Part shown: piece after piece, positions 15,262 through 24,235 of the stretch
Layout of the letters: each line of letters starts with the position of its first letter
How positions within the stretch are numbered: position 1 is the stretch's first letter
Source of the DNA: an uncultured Veillonellaceae bacterium
Lineage (GTDB): Bacteria > Bacillota > Negativicutes > Selenomonadales > Selenomonadaceae
Direction of reading: 5' to 3'
DNA length: 64,000 nucleotides
Assembly: GCA_900314825.1 (NCBI GenBank)
Contig: OMWS01000009.1
Coordinates: 1 to 64,000 of the forward strand
Notes under the pieces: generated by a model
The model's database searches: none
What the model was told of the DNA's origin: nothing
The model's input: only the letters and a program-made list of their open reading frames with translations
Made by a program: the position numbers and the translations under genes

Positions 15262-17628
15262 ATGTACTCAAACAACCCTCCGAAAACCGAAGAGGACATC
15301 AAGCACCTCTACATCACGCCCGCCCTCGAGCGCGGCTGGCCGGCCGCGCACATCCGCATGGAGGCGAAGATCACGGACGGCCGCTTCAATTTGCGCGGCA
15401 ACCTCGTCGCGCGCGAGCAGCCGAAGCGCGCCGATTACCTCCTCTGCCCCGGCGGGCGCGCGCCGATCGCCGTCGTCGAAGCGAAAGACGAATCCCACGG
15501 CGTTTCCTTCGGCCTCCAGCAAGCAAAAACCTACGCCACGATGATGGACCTCCGCTTTGCCTACAGCTCGAACGGCCACGGCTTTACGGAATACGACTTC
15601 TTCACCGGCGTCGAGCGGAACCTCGCCATGGACGAATTCCCGAGCGAAGCCGAGCTCGTCGCACGCTTCCAAGGCGAGGGAAACTTTTCGCCCGCAGAAC
15701 TCGCCGTGCGCGAGACGCCCGCCTATACCTCCGCCGACACGAACACGCCGCGCTACTACCAGCAAGTCGCCATCGACCGCACGCTGGCCGCTGTCGCGCG
15801 CGGACAGCGGCGCTTGCTCCTCGTCATGGCCACCGGCACGGGCAAGACCTTCACCGCCTTTCAGATCGTCTGGCGGCTGCGGCAGGCCGGGCTTGCAAAA
15901 AAAATCCTGTACCTCGCTGACCGCAACATCCTCGTCGACCAGTCCATCGCGCAGGACTTCGCCCCGCTCGCGAACGTCATCCACAAGGTCAATTTCGCCA
16001 AAGACGACCGGACGAAACTCACGAGCTACGACGTCTTTTTCTCGCTCTACCAACAGATGGTCGGCGACGCGGGCGAGGAACATTTCCGCGACCTCTTCGA
16101 TCCCGCCTTTTTCGATCTCGTCATCGTCGACGAATGCCATCGCGGCTCCGCGAAGGAAGATAGCCGCTGGCGGCGCGTGCTCGATTATTTCGCCTCCGCC
16201 GTCCACCTCGGCATGACTGCCACGCCGAAAGAGACAAAAGAGGTCTCGAACATCGACTACTTCGGTGCGCCCGTCTACACCTACAGCCTGAAACAAGGCA
16301 TCGAGGACGGTTTTCTCGCGCCGTTCCGCGTCGTGAACGTGCACCTCAATATCAGCGACGGCTGGCGGCCGACGAAAGGACAGCGCGACTTCTTCGGCGA
16401 CGTCATCCCCGACCGCATCTACGACAACACGGACTACGACTATACCATCGTGATCGAGGACCGCATCCGCGCCGTCGCGCACGAGATCACGGAGTTCCTC
16501 AAGAGGTCGGGCGACCGCCTGCAAAAAACCATCGTCTTCTGCGCCGACGAGGACGCCGCCGAGCGCATGCGGCAGGCGCTCGTGAAGGAAAACGCCGACA
16601 TCATGGCGGAGCACCCCGACTACATCGTGCGCATCACAGGCAGCGACGCCTACGGCAAGAGTAAGCTCGACTACTTCATCTCCGTCGCGCAGCCGTATCC
16701 GACGATTGCGACGACCTCCGACCTGCTCTCGACTGGCGTCGATGCGAAGACGACGAAAGTGATCGCGCTCGACAAGCACATCGTCTCCATGACGCAGTTC
16801 AAACAGATCGTCGGGCGCGGCACGCGCGTGCGCGAGGACGTGGGCAAGACACATTTCACCATCCTTGACTTCCGCGGCGTCACGCGTCTCTTCGCCGATC
16901 CCGACTGGGACGGCCCGCCGCTCCAGGACCCAGACTTCACCCCGAGTGGTGATCCTGTCATCGATGGAGCGAACCCGTTGCCGCCCGATGACGGCACCGA
17001 TGGCGGGAGCGACAACGGCGGCACGTCCGGCGGCGACGCCGTCCATGAGCCCGCGCCGAAGCCCTACGTCGATGCAAACGGCTGCCGCGTGCGCATCACG
17101 CATGAGTCCGTCGCCATCTACGACACGGACGGAAAGCTCTTGCGCCAGGAAAACATCATCGACTACACGCGCGAAAACGTGCGCGGCGACTATGGCGACC
17201 TCGCGGCCTTCATCCGCACATGGACAGCGAGCGCGAAAAAGCGCGTCATCGCCGACGCGCTCAAGAAACACGGCATCGACCTCGACGCGCTGAAGAGCGA
17301 CATGAAGATGGCGGATGTCGACGACTTTGATTTCCTCTGCCACGTCGCCTACGATCAAAAGCCGCTCACGCGCCGCGAACGCGCCGAGGGCGTGAAGAAG
17401 CGGGATTTCCTCCACCGCTACAGCGGCGACGCACGCGCCGTGCTCGACCTCTTGCTCGACCGCTACCAGAATTACGGCATTGAAGAAATCGAATCCACGA
17501 CGGTGTTCAAGCTCAAAGATTTTGAACGATTTGGCGCACTTCCCAAAATCGTAAAATCGTTTGGCGGGAAGCAAGCCTTCCGTGACGCATTGAACTCGCT
17601 CGAAGACGAACTCTACAAGATTGGATAA
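15262..17628 (+). CDS. hsdR: type I restriction-modification endonuclease/translocase subunit
   Basis: A 788-aa protein from ATG 15262 (MYSNNPPKTEEDIKHLY), after AAGAAGGTGG. It has an N-terminal PD-(D/E)XK nuclease (Asp in KRADYLL, then VVEAKDE, about residues 55-78). The SF2 helicase core has Walker A (ATGTGKTFTA, about 190-199), Walker B DECH (about 290), TATP and the late motifs ST(G/D)VDAKTTK and QIVGRGTRVRED. A Gly/Asp-rich hinge (about 570-590) precedes the C-terminal domain that docks on HsdM. It cleaves unmodified DNA after ATP-driven translocation. hsdM begins 6 bp after its stop. Confidence 0.96.
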   Translation: MYSNNPPKTEEDIKHLYITPALERGWPAAHIRMEAKITDGRFNLRGNLVAREQPKRADYLLCPGGRAPIAVVEAKDESHGVSFGLQQAKTYATMMDLRFAYSSNGHGFTEYDFFTGVERNLAMDEFPSEAELVARFQGEGNFSPAELAVRETPAYTSADTNTPRYYQQVAIDRTLAAVARGQRRLLLVMATGTGKTFTAFQIVWRLRQAGLAKKILYLADRNILVDQSIAQDFAPLANVIHKVNFAKDDRTKLTSYDVFFSLYQQMVGDAGEEHFRDLFDPAFFDLVIVDECHRGSAKEDSRWRRVLDYFASAVHLGMTATPKETKEVSNIDYFGAPVYTYSLKQGIEDGFLAPFRVVNVHLNISDGWRPTKGQRDFFGDVIPDRIYDNTDYDYTIVIEDRIRAVAHEITEFLKRSGDRLQKTIVFCADEDAAERMRQALVKENADIMAEHPDYIVRITGSDAYGKSKLDYFISVAQPYPTIATTSDLLSTGVDAKTTKVIALDKHIVSMTQFKQIVGRGTRVREDVGKTHFTILDFRGVTRLFADPDWDGPPLQDPDFTPSGDPVIDGANPLPPDDGTDGGSDNGGTSGGDAVHEPAPKPYVDANGCRVRITHESVAIYDTDGKLLRQENIIDYTRENVRGDYGDLAAFIRTWTASAKKRVIADALKKHGIDLDALKSDMKMADVDDFDFLCHVAYDQKPLTRRERAEGVKKRDFLHRYSGDARAVLDLLLDRYQNYGIEEIESTTVFKLKDFERFGALPKIVKSFGGKQAFRDALNSLEDELYKIG

Positions 17629-17634
17629 CACGCT

Positions 17635-19119
17635 ATGACAAATCTTTCCAGCCTCATCAAAAGCCTCCGCGACATCATGCGAAATGATGCCGGCATCAAC
17701 GGCGACGCGCAGCGCATCGAGCAAATCATCTGGATCCTCTTCCTCAAAGTTTACGCCGCGAAGGAAGAGACGTGGGACCTCGAAGAAGAGGACTATCAAT
17801 CCATCCTGCCGGTAAACTGCCGCTGGGACGCGTGGGCGCACGACGATGGCAAAGGCGGCGCGATGACGGGCGACGAGCTCCTCGCGTTCGTGAACGGCAC
17901 GCTGTTCCCGACGCTGCGGACGCTCCCCGTGACGAAGGAGACGCCCGTCCGCCAGGCCATCGTGCCGACGATGTTCGCCGAGGCGAACCAGTACATGAAA
18001 GACGGCGTGCTGCTGCGGCAAGTCGTGAACGTCATCGACAGCATCGACCTCGAAGACTACGACGAAATCCACGCGCTCGGCGACATCTACGAAAACATCC
18101 TGCGCGAGCTGCAAAGCGCCGGCAGTGCCGGCGAGTTCTACACGCCGCGCGCCGTCACCGACTTCATGGCCGACCACATCGAGCCGAAGGCCTCCGAAAA
18201 GGTCGCCGACTTTGCCTGCGGCACGGGCGGCTTCCTCGTGAGCTGGCTCAAAAAGCTCCAGACGCAGGAGCAGACCGCCGCGACCATCGAGGCCATCGGG
18301 CAGTCGACCTTTGGCATTGAAAAGAAACAATTCCCGTACATGCTCGCCATCACGAACATGCTGCTGCACGGCATCGACGCGCCGCAGATCGTCCACGGCA
18401 ACGCGCTGACGAACAACGTGCTCGACTACACCGAGGCGGATGCCTTTGACAAGATCCTCATGAATCCGCCGTACGGCGGCCATGAAAAGCCGGACGTGCA
18501 AGGACATTTTCCCGAGGACTTGCGCGACTCGGAGACGGCCGACCTCTTCCTCGTGCTCATCCTTTATCGTTTGAAGCAAAACGGCCGCGCCGCCGTCGTC
18601 CTGCCGGACGGATTTCTTTTTGGCAACGACAACACGAAAGTCAACATCAAGAAGAAGCTACTCGATGAATGCAACCTCCACACCGTCATCCGCCTGCCCG
18701 CGAGCGTCTTCGCGCCGTACACGAGCATCACGACGAACCTGCTGTTCTTCGACAAGACGGAGTCGACAAAAGAGACGTGGTTCTACCGCCTCGACATGCC
18801 GGAGGGCTACAAGCATTTCAGCAAGACGAAGCCGATGCAGCGCGCGCACTTCGCGCCGTGCGACGCGTGGTGGCAGAATCGCACCGTCATCCCCGATGCG
18901 GATGTGGAAGGCGCATTCCAAGCGAACGTCTACACGCGCCAGCAAATCGAGGACGGCGGCTGGAATCTCGACCTCTGCGGCTATCCGACGGTCGAAGAGG
19001 AAATCCTTTCGCCCGCCGAGACGATCCGAGCCTTCCACGAACGCCGCGACGCGCTGAACGCAAAGATCGACACGCGCCTGGCGAAAATCGAAGCTTTGCT
19101 CGGAGGCGCGGAAAAATAG
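17635..19119 (+). CDS. hsdM: type I restriction-modification DNA methyltransferase subunit
   Basis: A 494-aa N6-adenine methyltransferase. It has an N-terminal helical HsdM domain (about 1-140), a SAM-binding motif (ADFACGTGGFLVSWL, about 190-204) and the catalytic motif IV NPPYGG (about 277-282). It methylates the HsdS target and is required for both host protection and the restriction complex. It is coupled to hsdR (6-bp gap). 80 bp then separate it from clpX. That gap has only a weak imperfect hairpin (AGTTGCA/TGCAACT), so readthrough into clpX is plausible. Confidence 0.97.
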   Translation: MTNLSSLIKSLRDIMRNDAGINGDAQRIEQIIWILFLKVYAAKEETWDLEEEDYQSILPVNCRWDAWAHDDGKGGAMTGDELLAFVNGTLFPTLRTLPVTKETPVRQAIVPTMFAEANQYMKDGVLLRQVVNVIDSIDLEDYDEIHALGDIYENILRELQSAGSAGEFYTPRAVTDFMADHIEPKASEKVADFACGTGGFLVSWLKKLQTQEQTAATIEAIGQSTFGIEKKQFPYMLAITNMLLHGIDAPQIVHGNALTNNVLDYTEADAFDKILMNPPYGGHEKPDVQGHFPEDLRDSETADLFLVLILYRLKQNGRAAVVLPDGFLFGNDNTKVNIKKKLLDECNLHTVIRLPASVFAPYTSITTNLLFFDKTESTKETWFYRLDMPEGYKHFSKTKPMQRAHFAPCDAWWQNRTVIPDADVEGAFQANVYTRQQIEDGGWNLDLCGYPTVEEEILSPAETIRAFHERRDALNAKIDTRLAKIEALLGGAEK

Positions 19120-19199
19120 TTGCACTTTTCTCCCAGATATGTAATGATAGGGAATGCAACTTTTGATATTTTGCCGCATCCGGAAAGGACGATTCCATA

Positions 19200-20477
19200 A
19201 TGGCACAACCCATCCAGCACCAGTGCAGCTTCTGCAAGCGCGTCATCACGGTGCATGACCAGTACGACATGCCGATCTACGACCCGAACACGGGCTTCGC
19301 GCTCTGCAAGAACTGCATCCGCGAGATCAACCGCTTCCTCGACGAGCACGACGCGGCCGCCGAGCACGCGGAGCGGCACGTCTTCGCCGACCAGCTCGAC
19401 GAGCTCCTCAAAAAGAACAAGCCGCACATCATCAAGCAGTACCTCGATGAGTACATCATCAACCAGGATCACGCGAAGAAAATCCTCTCCGTCGCGGTCT
19501 ACAACCACTACAAGCGCATGAAGTACGGCTACGAGCACGAGGACGGCTCCGAGATCGAGAAGTCGAACGTCATCATGCTCGGCCCGTCGGGCTGCGGCAA
19601 GACGGCGCTGCTATCTCACCTTTCCAAACTTCTCGACATCCCGTTCGCCGTGACGGATGCGTCGAGCCTCACGGAGGCCGGCTTCGTCGGCGCCGACGTC
19701 GAGGTCGCCGTGCGCAACCTGTACTACGCAGCGGACAAGGACGTCGAAAAGGCCGAGCACGGCATCATCTACCTCGACGAATTCGACAAGATCGCCCGAA
19801 AGAGCGGCGCGAACAACTCCATCACGGCCGACCCCGGCCACGAGGGCGTGCAGCAGGCGCTCCTCAAGATGCTCGAGGGCAGCGTCGTCGAATTCACGCA
19901 GCGCGGCCAGCGCAAGCACCCGGAGGCACCGACGATCAAAGTCGATACGAAAAATATCCTTTTCATCGTCGGCGGCGCCTTCGTCGGCATCGACAAGGTC
20001 ATCGCCAAGCGCATCTCGAAGTCGAGCACGATCGGCTTCGGCGCCGAAGTGCAAGGCAAGGACGAGCAGCCGAAGTTCGACGAGCTCATCCATCAGGTGC
20101 GCCCCGAGGACCTCATGGAGTACGGCATCATCCCCGAGATCATCGGCCGCCTGCCCGTCATCTGCACGCTCGAGACGCTCGACGAAGACGCGCTCCTGCG
20201 CATCCTCACGGAGCCGAAGAACGCGCCCGTCAAGCAGTATGAAAAGCTGCTCGCGATGGACGGCGTCACGCTCGCCTTCGAAGAAGACGCGCTGCGCGCC
20301 GTTGCGCAGAAAGCCATCGAGCGCAAGACCGGCGCCCGCAGCCTCAAAGGCATCATCGAGGACGTCATGCTCGACATCATGTACGACATCCCGCAGTCCG
20401 AAGACAAGCGCAAGGTCATCATCACAAAAGAATGCATCGAAGGCGGCGCAAAACCGCGCGTGGAAACCATCGCATAA
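19200..20477 (+). CDS. clpX: ClpX-type AAA+ unfoldase, divergent
   Basis: A 425-aa protein. The N-terminal zinc-binding domain has Cys9, Cys12, Cys36 and Cys39, with a longer spacing between the pairs than in E. coli ClpX. The AAA+ module has Walker A GPSGCGKT (about 128-135; usual ClpX GPTGSGKT), pore loop GFVG (usual GYVG), Walker B IIYLDEFDKIA, the RKH loop (GQRKHP), the ClpP-docking IGF loop (TIGFGAEV) and sensor 2 GARSLKG. It unfolds substrates and feeds them to ClpP. clpP is not adjacent and the motifs deviate, so this may be a second ClpX. It lies directly behind hsdM. E. coli ClpXP degrades HsdR during restriction alleviation, so a functional link is possible. Own terminator follows. 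Confidence 0.88.
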   Translation: MAQPIQHQCSFCKRVITVHDQYDMPIYDPNTGFALCKNCIREINRFLDEHDAAAEHAERHVFADQLDELLKKNKPHIIKQYLDEYIINQDHAKKILSVAVYNHYKRMKYGYEHEDGSEIEKSNVIMLGPSGCGKTALLSHLSKLLDIPFAVTDASSLTEAGFVGADVEVAVRNLYYAADKDVEKAEHGIIYLDEFDKIARKSGANNSITADPGHEGVQQALLKMLEGSVVEFTQRGQRKHPEAPTIKVDTKNILFIVGGAFVGIDKVIAKRISKSSTIGFGAEVQGKDEQPKFDELIHQVRPEDLMEYGIIPEIIGRLPVICTLETLDEDALLRILTEPKNAPVKQYEKLLAMDGVTLAFEEDALRAVAQKAIERKTGARSLKGIIEDVMLDIMYDIPQSEDKRKVIITKECIEGGAKPRVETIA

Positions 20478-20481
20478 CACG

Positions 20482-20526
20482 AACAGCTGTGTATCTGGAA
20501 AGTTTTCCTATACACAGCTGTTTTTG
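20482..20526 (+). terminator. terminator of clpX
   Basis: 13-bp stem AACAGCTGTGTAT (20482-20494) with ATACACAGCTGTT (20510-20522), then TTTT. Confidence 0.9.
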
Positions 20527-20539
20527 TTTATGATGCATA

Positions 20540-20575
20540 AATTTAATTGACAATGTAAACGAAACGTATTAAATT
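20540..20575 (+). promoter_or_regulatory. promoter and operator of the toxin-antitoxin pair
   Basis: TTGACA (20547-20552), 17 bp, TAAATT (20570-20575). An inverted repeat AATTTAAT (20540-20547) / ATTAAATT (20568-20575) brackets the promoter. It is a plausible autoregulation site for the RelB/DinJ-type antitoxin. Confidence 0.65.
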
Positions 20576-20596
20576 GAAAGAAAGGAGATGATTGCC

Positions 20597-20872
20597 ATGT
20601 CTACAATTCCCACGCAAATCCGCATTGATGCCGACGTGAAAGAACAAGTGTCCGAGCTTTTCCACGAACTCGGCATGGATATGTCCGGCGCGGTCAATAT
20701 TTTCCTGCGCCAGTGCCTCCTGCACGACGGCCTGCCGTTCCCCGTCGAGCGCCCACGCTTCCGTGAAGAAACGCTCGCCGCCATGCGCGAGGCGAAAGCG
20801 ATCTCGCGCGACCCGAACGTCCCCTCTTATGACACATATGAAGGCTGGAAGGCCGCGCTGGAGGAAGATTGA
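20597..20872 (+). CDS. RelB/DinJ-family antitoxin
   Basis: A 91-aa protein. ATG 20597 is chosen because AAAGGAG (20581-20587) is correctly spaced from it; the ATG at 20588 is too close. The N-terminal ribbon-helix-helix (STIPTQIRIDADVKEQVSEL, then GMDMSGAVNIFLRQCL) matches DinJ/RelB antitoxins. The C-terminal half (YDTYEGWKAALEED) should wrap the toxin. Its stop overlaps the toxin start (TGATG), giving translational coupling. Confidence 0.9.
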   Translation: MSTIPTQIRIDADVKEQVSELFHELGMDMSGAVNIFLRQCLLHDGLPFPVERPRFREETLAAMREAKAISRDPNVPSYDTYEGWKAALEED

Positions 20873-21150
20873 TGTACCGAATCAAGCTCGCGCGCAGTTT
20901 CAAAAAGAGCTATCGCCGTTGTCAGCGTCGCGGATACGATATGACGTTGCTCGATGATGTCATCGAAATGCTGCGCAAAGGCGAGACGTTGCCAGAAAAA
21001 TATCACGACCATATGCCCAAAGGCAGCTTTGACGGTTTTCATGAATGTCACATCCGTCCTGACTGGCTACTCATCTATCTCGTTGAAGACGATATCGTGA
21101 CGATGACGATGATCGACACGGGCAGCCACGCAGAATTATTTCAGATGTAA
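20872..21150 (+). CDS. YafQ/RelE-family mRNA interferase toxin
   Basis: A 92-aa protein starting at ATG 20872, inside the antitoxin stop. RelE-superfamily fold signatures: a basic N-terminus (YRIKLARSFKKSYRRCQRRG), LRKGETLPEKYHDHMPKGSFDGFHECHIRPDWLLIY in the usual YafQ order, and the C-terminal catalytic DTGSHAELF with its His. Members cleave mRNA on the ribosome. Held inactive by the product of the preceding gene. Confidence 0.9.
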   Translation: MYRIKLARSFKKSYRRCQRRGYDMTLLDDVIEMLRKGETLPEKYHDHMPKGSFDGFHECHIRPDWLLIYLVEDDIVTMTMIDTGSHAELFQM

Positions 21151-21192
21151 ACTCAGCCATATATCGAAGGGACAAAATGATGCAAGCACATG

Positions 21193-21224
21193 AACGCCTC
21201 CTGCGAAAATCCGCAGGAGGCGTT
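21193..21224. terminator. bidirectional terminator
   Basis: 13-bp perfect stem AACGCCTCCTGCG / CGCAGGAGGCGTT between the toxin gene and the convergent small gene. Confidence 0.75.
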
Positions 21225-21238
21225 TCGTCGTGTTATCT

Positions 21239-21511
21239 TCATTTCATCTCGACGCTGTCCATGAAATATTTGCCGTAGAGCATCGAGCGCAGGGCACGAT
21301 CCTCGTCATGTTCGTCTTCGAGCGGGTTCGTGCCCTTGCCGAGCGCGGCGCAGGCAGCCTCGTAGCGGCGGACGTCCGCGTGCGCGGTCTGCATGAGCTC
21401 TGCCGCCCAGGCCGCGAGGCGCCCCATGAGCGTCTGGCGCGGCATCACGTCCGTGAATTCCATCGTGTTCATCGCGTTCATCGGGAGTGCTGCTTGCATC
21501 GTCGTTTTCAT
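21239..21511 (-). CDS. small hypothetical protein
   Basis: A 90-aa protein from ATG 21511 (MKTTMQAALPMNAMNTMEFT), with AGGAGG at good spacing; a longer frame to 21556 has none. Met-rich N-terminus, then an amphipathic helical region (LMGRLAAWAAELMQTAHADVRRYEAACAAL read across about 42-72) and an acidic tail. No membrane helix. The family is not recognised. Single gene, convergent with the toxin-antitoxin pair and divergent from the LysR gene. Confidence 0.65.
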   Translation of the reverse strand: MKTTMQAALPMNAMNTMEFTDVMPRQTLMGRLAAWAAELMQTAHADVRRYEAACAALGKGTNPLEDEHDEDRALRSMLYGKYFMDSVEMK

Positions 21512-21706
21512 TTTCGGTTCCTCCTGTATCGTTTGCATCCTGCGCCTCATCACCATCCGATGCAGGCGCTTCGTTTTTTCTTTCTGACTGTATGATAGCG
21601 CATCACGGTGCGAAAGAAAAATACTGCTTCACAATGTATTCATTGTCACAGACTATCTATTTTCAGATACATCGTTTATACTGGGAGCAAAAAGGAGGCC
21701 ACGCAC

Positions 21707-22648
21707 ATGACGATCCAACAGATGATGTACTATGAAGCGGTCGCACGCCATCAGAGCATCACGCGCGCGGCGGCGGAGCTCCACATCGCGCAGCCGACGC
21801 TGAGCCTCGCGATGCAGGCGCTCGAAAGCGAGACGGGACTGAATCTTTTCCGCCACGTCGGACGCAACATCGAATTGACCGTGGACGGGCAAGCACTCTT
21901 TGCCGAGGTCACGCAGATGCTGAAGCACGTCGCGCGCTTCGACAGCCGTGTCGCCGAACTCGCGCGGCGGCACCAAGACTTGCGCTTCGCCGTGCCGATG
22001 TTCGTCGGCACAATCCTGCTGCCACTCGTGCTCGGCAAATTCCGCGCCACTCATCCCGAGATCCGGCTCGAAATCGTCGAGACGACCGGCGTCGACGCCC
22101 TCGACCTCGTTGAGCGTGAAGAAGCCGACGTCGCCGTCGTGCACGATGGCGAACACCGGCACGGCCTCACCGTGCGCCGCCTGCCCGACTGGCCATTCTG
22201 CCTCTGCGTGCGGCGCGATCATCCGCTCGCCGCGCGCACGCACGTGCCGTTCGCCGAGGCCATAGCCGAGCCGCTCGTACTGCTCGACCGCGGCTCCCTC
22301 ATCACGCGCCGCCTCGCGGAGCTCTGCGCACACGACCACCTCACGCCGCACATCCTCCACTACACGCCGCACCTTTCGACCATCTGGAACGTCGTGACGC
22401 ACGGCATCGCGTGCGGCCTCCTCGCGGGCGGTGCAATCCTCCCCGACAGCGCCCTCGTTGCCATCCCCATCGACGGCCTCGTGCAGCACCCGGCCATCTT
22501 CACGAAGACGGGCCGCCAGGTCACGCAAGACCAGCGCACGCTCATCGCGTTTTTGAAACGCGAGTTCCCCGCCGCACCGGTTGCGAAAACGATGGAATCA
22601 TCTTACAATAGAAGCAGAACTACGCTGAAGGGAGGCGCACCATCATGA
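21707..22648 (+). CDS. LysR-family transcriptional regulator
   Basis: A 313-aa protein from ATG 21707 after AAAAGGAGG. The N-terminal winged helix-turn-helix (YYEAVARHQSITRAAAELHIAQPTLSLAMQALE, read as the usual LysR block, residues 7-39) is followed by the effector-binding domain. Its stop overlaps the nhaA start by 4 bp, so the two are translationally coupled. This is unlike most LysR genes, which are divergent from their targets. It probably controls the coupled antiporter in the manner of NhaR (inference). Confidence 0.92.
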   Translation: MTIQQMMYYEAVARHQSITRAAAELHIAQPTLSLAMQALESETGLNLFRHVGRNIELTVDGQALFAEVTQMLKHVARFDSRVAELARRHQDLRFAVPMFVGTILLPLVLGKFRATHPEIRLEIVETTGVDALDLVEREEADVAVVHDGEHRHGLTVRRLPDWPFCLCVRRDHPLAARTHVPFAEAIAEPLVLLDRGSLITRRLAELCAHDHLTPHILHYTPHLSTIWNVVTHGIACGLLAGGAILPDSALVAIPIDGLVQHPAIFTKTGRQVTQDQRTLIAFLKREFPAAPVAKTMESSYNRSRTTLKGGAPS

Positions 22649-23865
22649 AGCACAAACTCCGCAAACTCATGACGCCGTTCGAGTCGTTCCTCACGTGGGA
22701 GGCCGGGAGCGGCGTGATCCTGCTCGCGAGCGCCATCGTCGCGCTCGTGCTCGCAAACTCGCCGTTCGGCGCGTCGTACGAGCATGTCCTCCACACGCCG
22801 CTCGGCATCGGCACGGGGGGCTACCGGCTCGAGATGAGCCTCGCGCATTGGGTCAATGACGGGCTCATGACCGTGTTCTTTTTCGTCATCGGCCTTGAGA
22901 TCAAGCGCGAGTTCCTCTACGGGGAACTGCGCACGAAGTCCGCGATGCTGCTGCCAGTCTGCGCGGCGCTCGGCGGCATGATCATGCCGGCGCTTCTCTA
23001 CTCGCTCATGAACCTCGGTGCCCCGACCGCCGGCGGCTGGGGCATCCCGATGGCGACGGACATCGCCTTTGCGCTCGGCATCATGACGCTCGCCGCCGGC
23101 CACGCACCCGTCGGCCTCGTCGTCTTCCTCACGGCGCTCGCCATCGTCGATGATCTCGGCGCCATCGTCGTCATCGCGCTCTTTTACAGCAGTGACGTGT
23201 CGCTCGTCGCGCTCGGCGCCGGCCTCGCGTGCATCGCAGGCGCGTTTGTCTTGAACAAATTCCGCGTGCAATTTCTGCCCGCCTATCTCGCGTGCGGCCT
23301 CGGCGCCTGGCTCGCCTTCCTCGCCTCGGGCATCCACCCGACAATCGCGGGCGTGCTGCTCGGCACGGCGATTCCCGCGACAGCCGCGCTCGATGATGAC
23401 GTGCTCCACGACGCCGCACATCCGATGCACGGCCATCACGGATCGCTCCTTCACAAGCTCGAGACAGCGCTCGAACCCTGGTCGGCGTACGTCATCATGC
23501 CGATCTTCGCACTCGCGAACGCCGGCGTGAACGTCGCGGGCGCGAACCTCGATGTCTCATCGCCGCTCTTCCTCGGCATCGCCGCCGGCCTCATCGTCGG
23601 CAAGCCGCTTGGCATCTACGGCAGCGTGCGCCTGCTCACGAAATTCACCGGTGCCCCGCTCCCGGGAAATGCCAAGCCCATGGAAGCGCTCTCCGCCGGC
23701 GCGCTCGGCGGCATCGGCTTCACGATGAGCATCTTCATCGCGACGCTCGCGTTCCCCGACGAAGCGACGCTCGCTGCGGCCAAGCTCAGCATCTTGATTT
23801 CATCCGTCCTCGCAGGCGTGCTCGGAGCGGTGATGTTCCAGTTGACAAAGAAAGGAAGGGATTAA
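22645..23865 (+). CDS. nhaA: Na+/H+ antiporter NhaA
   Basis: A 406-aa inner-membrane protein with about 12 predicted helices. It shows the NhaA signatures WVNDGLMTVFFFVIGLEIKREF, ATDIAFALG (first catalytic Asp) and TALAIVDDLGAIVVIALFY (the Asp pair of helix V). It exports Na+ in exchange for 2 H+, mainly at alkaline pH. The His-rich loop (HDAAHPMHGHHGSLLHKLE, about 250-270) is a variable periplasmic or cytoplasmic segment. It starts within the LysR stop codon. Confidence 0.96.
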   Translation: MKHKLRKLMTPFESFLTWEAGSGVILLASAIVALVLANSPFGASYEHVLHTPLGIGTGGYRLEMSLAHWVNDGLMTVFFFVIGLEIKREFLYGELRTKSAMLLPVCAALGGMIMPALLYSLMNLGAPTAGGWGIPMATDIAFALGIMTLAAGHAPVGLVVFLTALAIVDDLGAIVVIALFYSSDVSLVALGAGLACIAGAFVLNKFRVQFLPAYLACGLGAWLAFLASGIHPTIAGVLLGTAIPATAALDDDVLHDAAHPMHGHHGSLLHKLETALEPWSAYVIMPIFALANAGVNVAGANLDVSSPLFLGIAAGLIVGKPLGIYGSVRLLTKFTGAPLPGNAKPMEALSAGALGGIGFTMSIFIATLAFPDEATLAAAKLSILISSVLAGVLGAVMFQLTKKGRD

Positions 23866-23867
23866 CT

Positions 23868-24221
23868 ATGGCAACGCCGGAAATTGGGGATGCCATCGAA
23901 GCATCAAATGAATTCATCATGGATGAAATCGCTTATCGACAGTATCTTCAGAGAGAATCTGCGATTTGGGATTACAATACAGATATCTTGACGAGCCGGC
24001 AGATTGCTCATGAGGAAGGCCTTGAAGAAGGCCGCAAAGAGGGGCGTGAAAAAGGCCGCGAAGAAGGCCGCGAAGAGGGCCGTGAGGAAGGCCGTGAAGA
24101 GCGGACAGCGGAAATGGTGCGCGACATGTTGAATGACGGCATGGATTTTGGAAAGATCGCGAAATTCAGCAAGTGGCCGTTGGAAAAAGTTCAGGCGTTT
24201 GCCGCAGAAGAACGAAAATAA
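23868..24221 (+). CDS. C-terminal remnant of an Rpn-family nuclease
   Basis: A 117-aa protein two bases after nhaA, preceded by AAAGGAAGGG. It carries only the family tail: AYRQYLQRESAIWDYNTDIL, a tandem (EEGRE)n repeat coded by 12-bp DNA repeats (about 24010-24100), and the C-terminal helix pair (MLNDGMDFGKIAKFSKWPLE). The catalytic domain is missing. Read by eye as decayed, though the frame is intact and it could be translated with nhaA. Confidence 0.6.
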   Translation: MATPEIGDAIEASNEFIMDEIAYRQYLQRESAIWDYNTDILTSRQIAHEEGLEEGRKEGREKGREEGREEGREEGREERTAEMVRDMLNDGMDFGKIAKFSKWPLEKVQAFAAEERK

Positions 24222-24235
24222 GGAGGCAGCTCTTC

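Noticed and set aside
15268-18579. An 1103-codon open frame on the minus strand, and similar long frames opposite prdA, nagA, hcp and the chemoreceptor genes
   Set aside because: They are antisense shadows of GC-rich coding sequence: highly charged Arg/Asp/Val-biased composition, no ribosome-binding sites, no recognisable domains, and real genes on the other strand.
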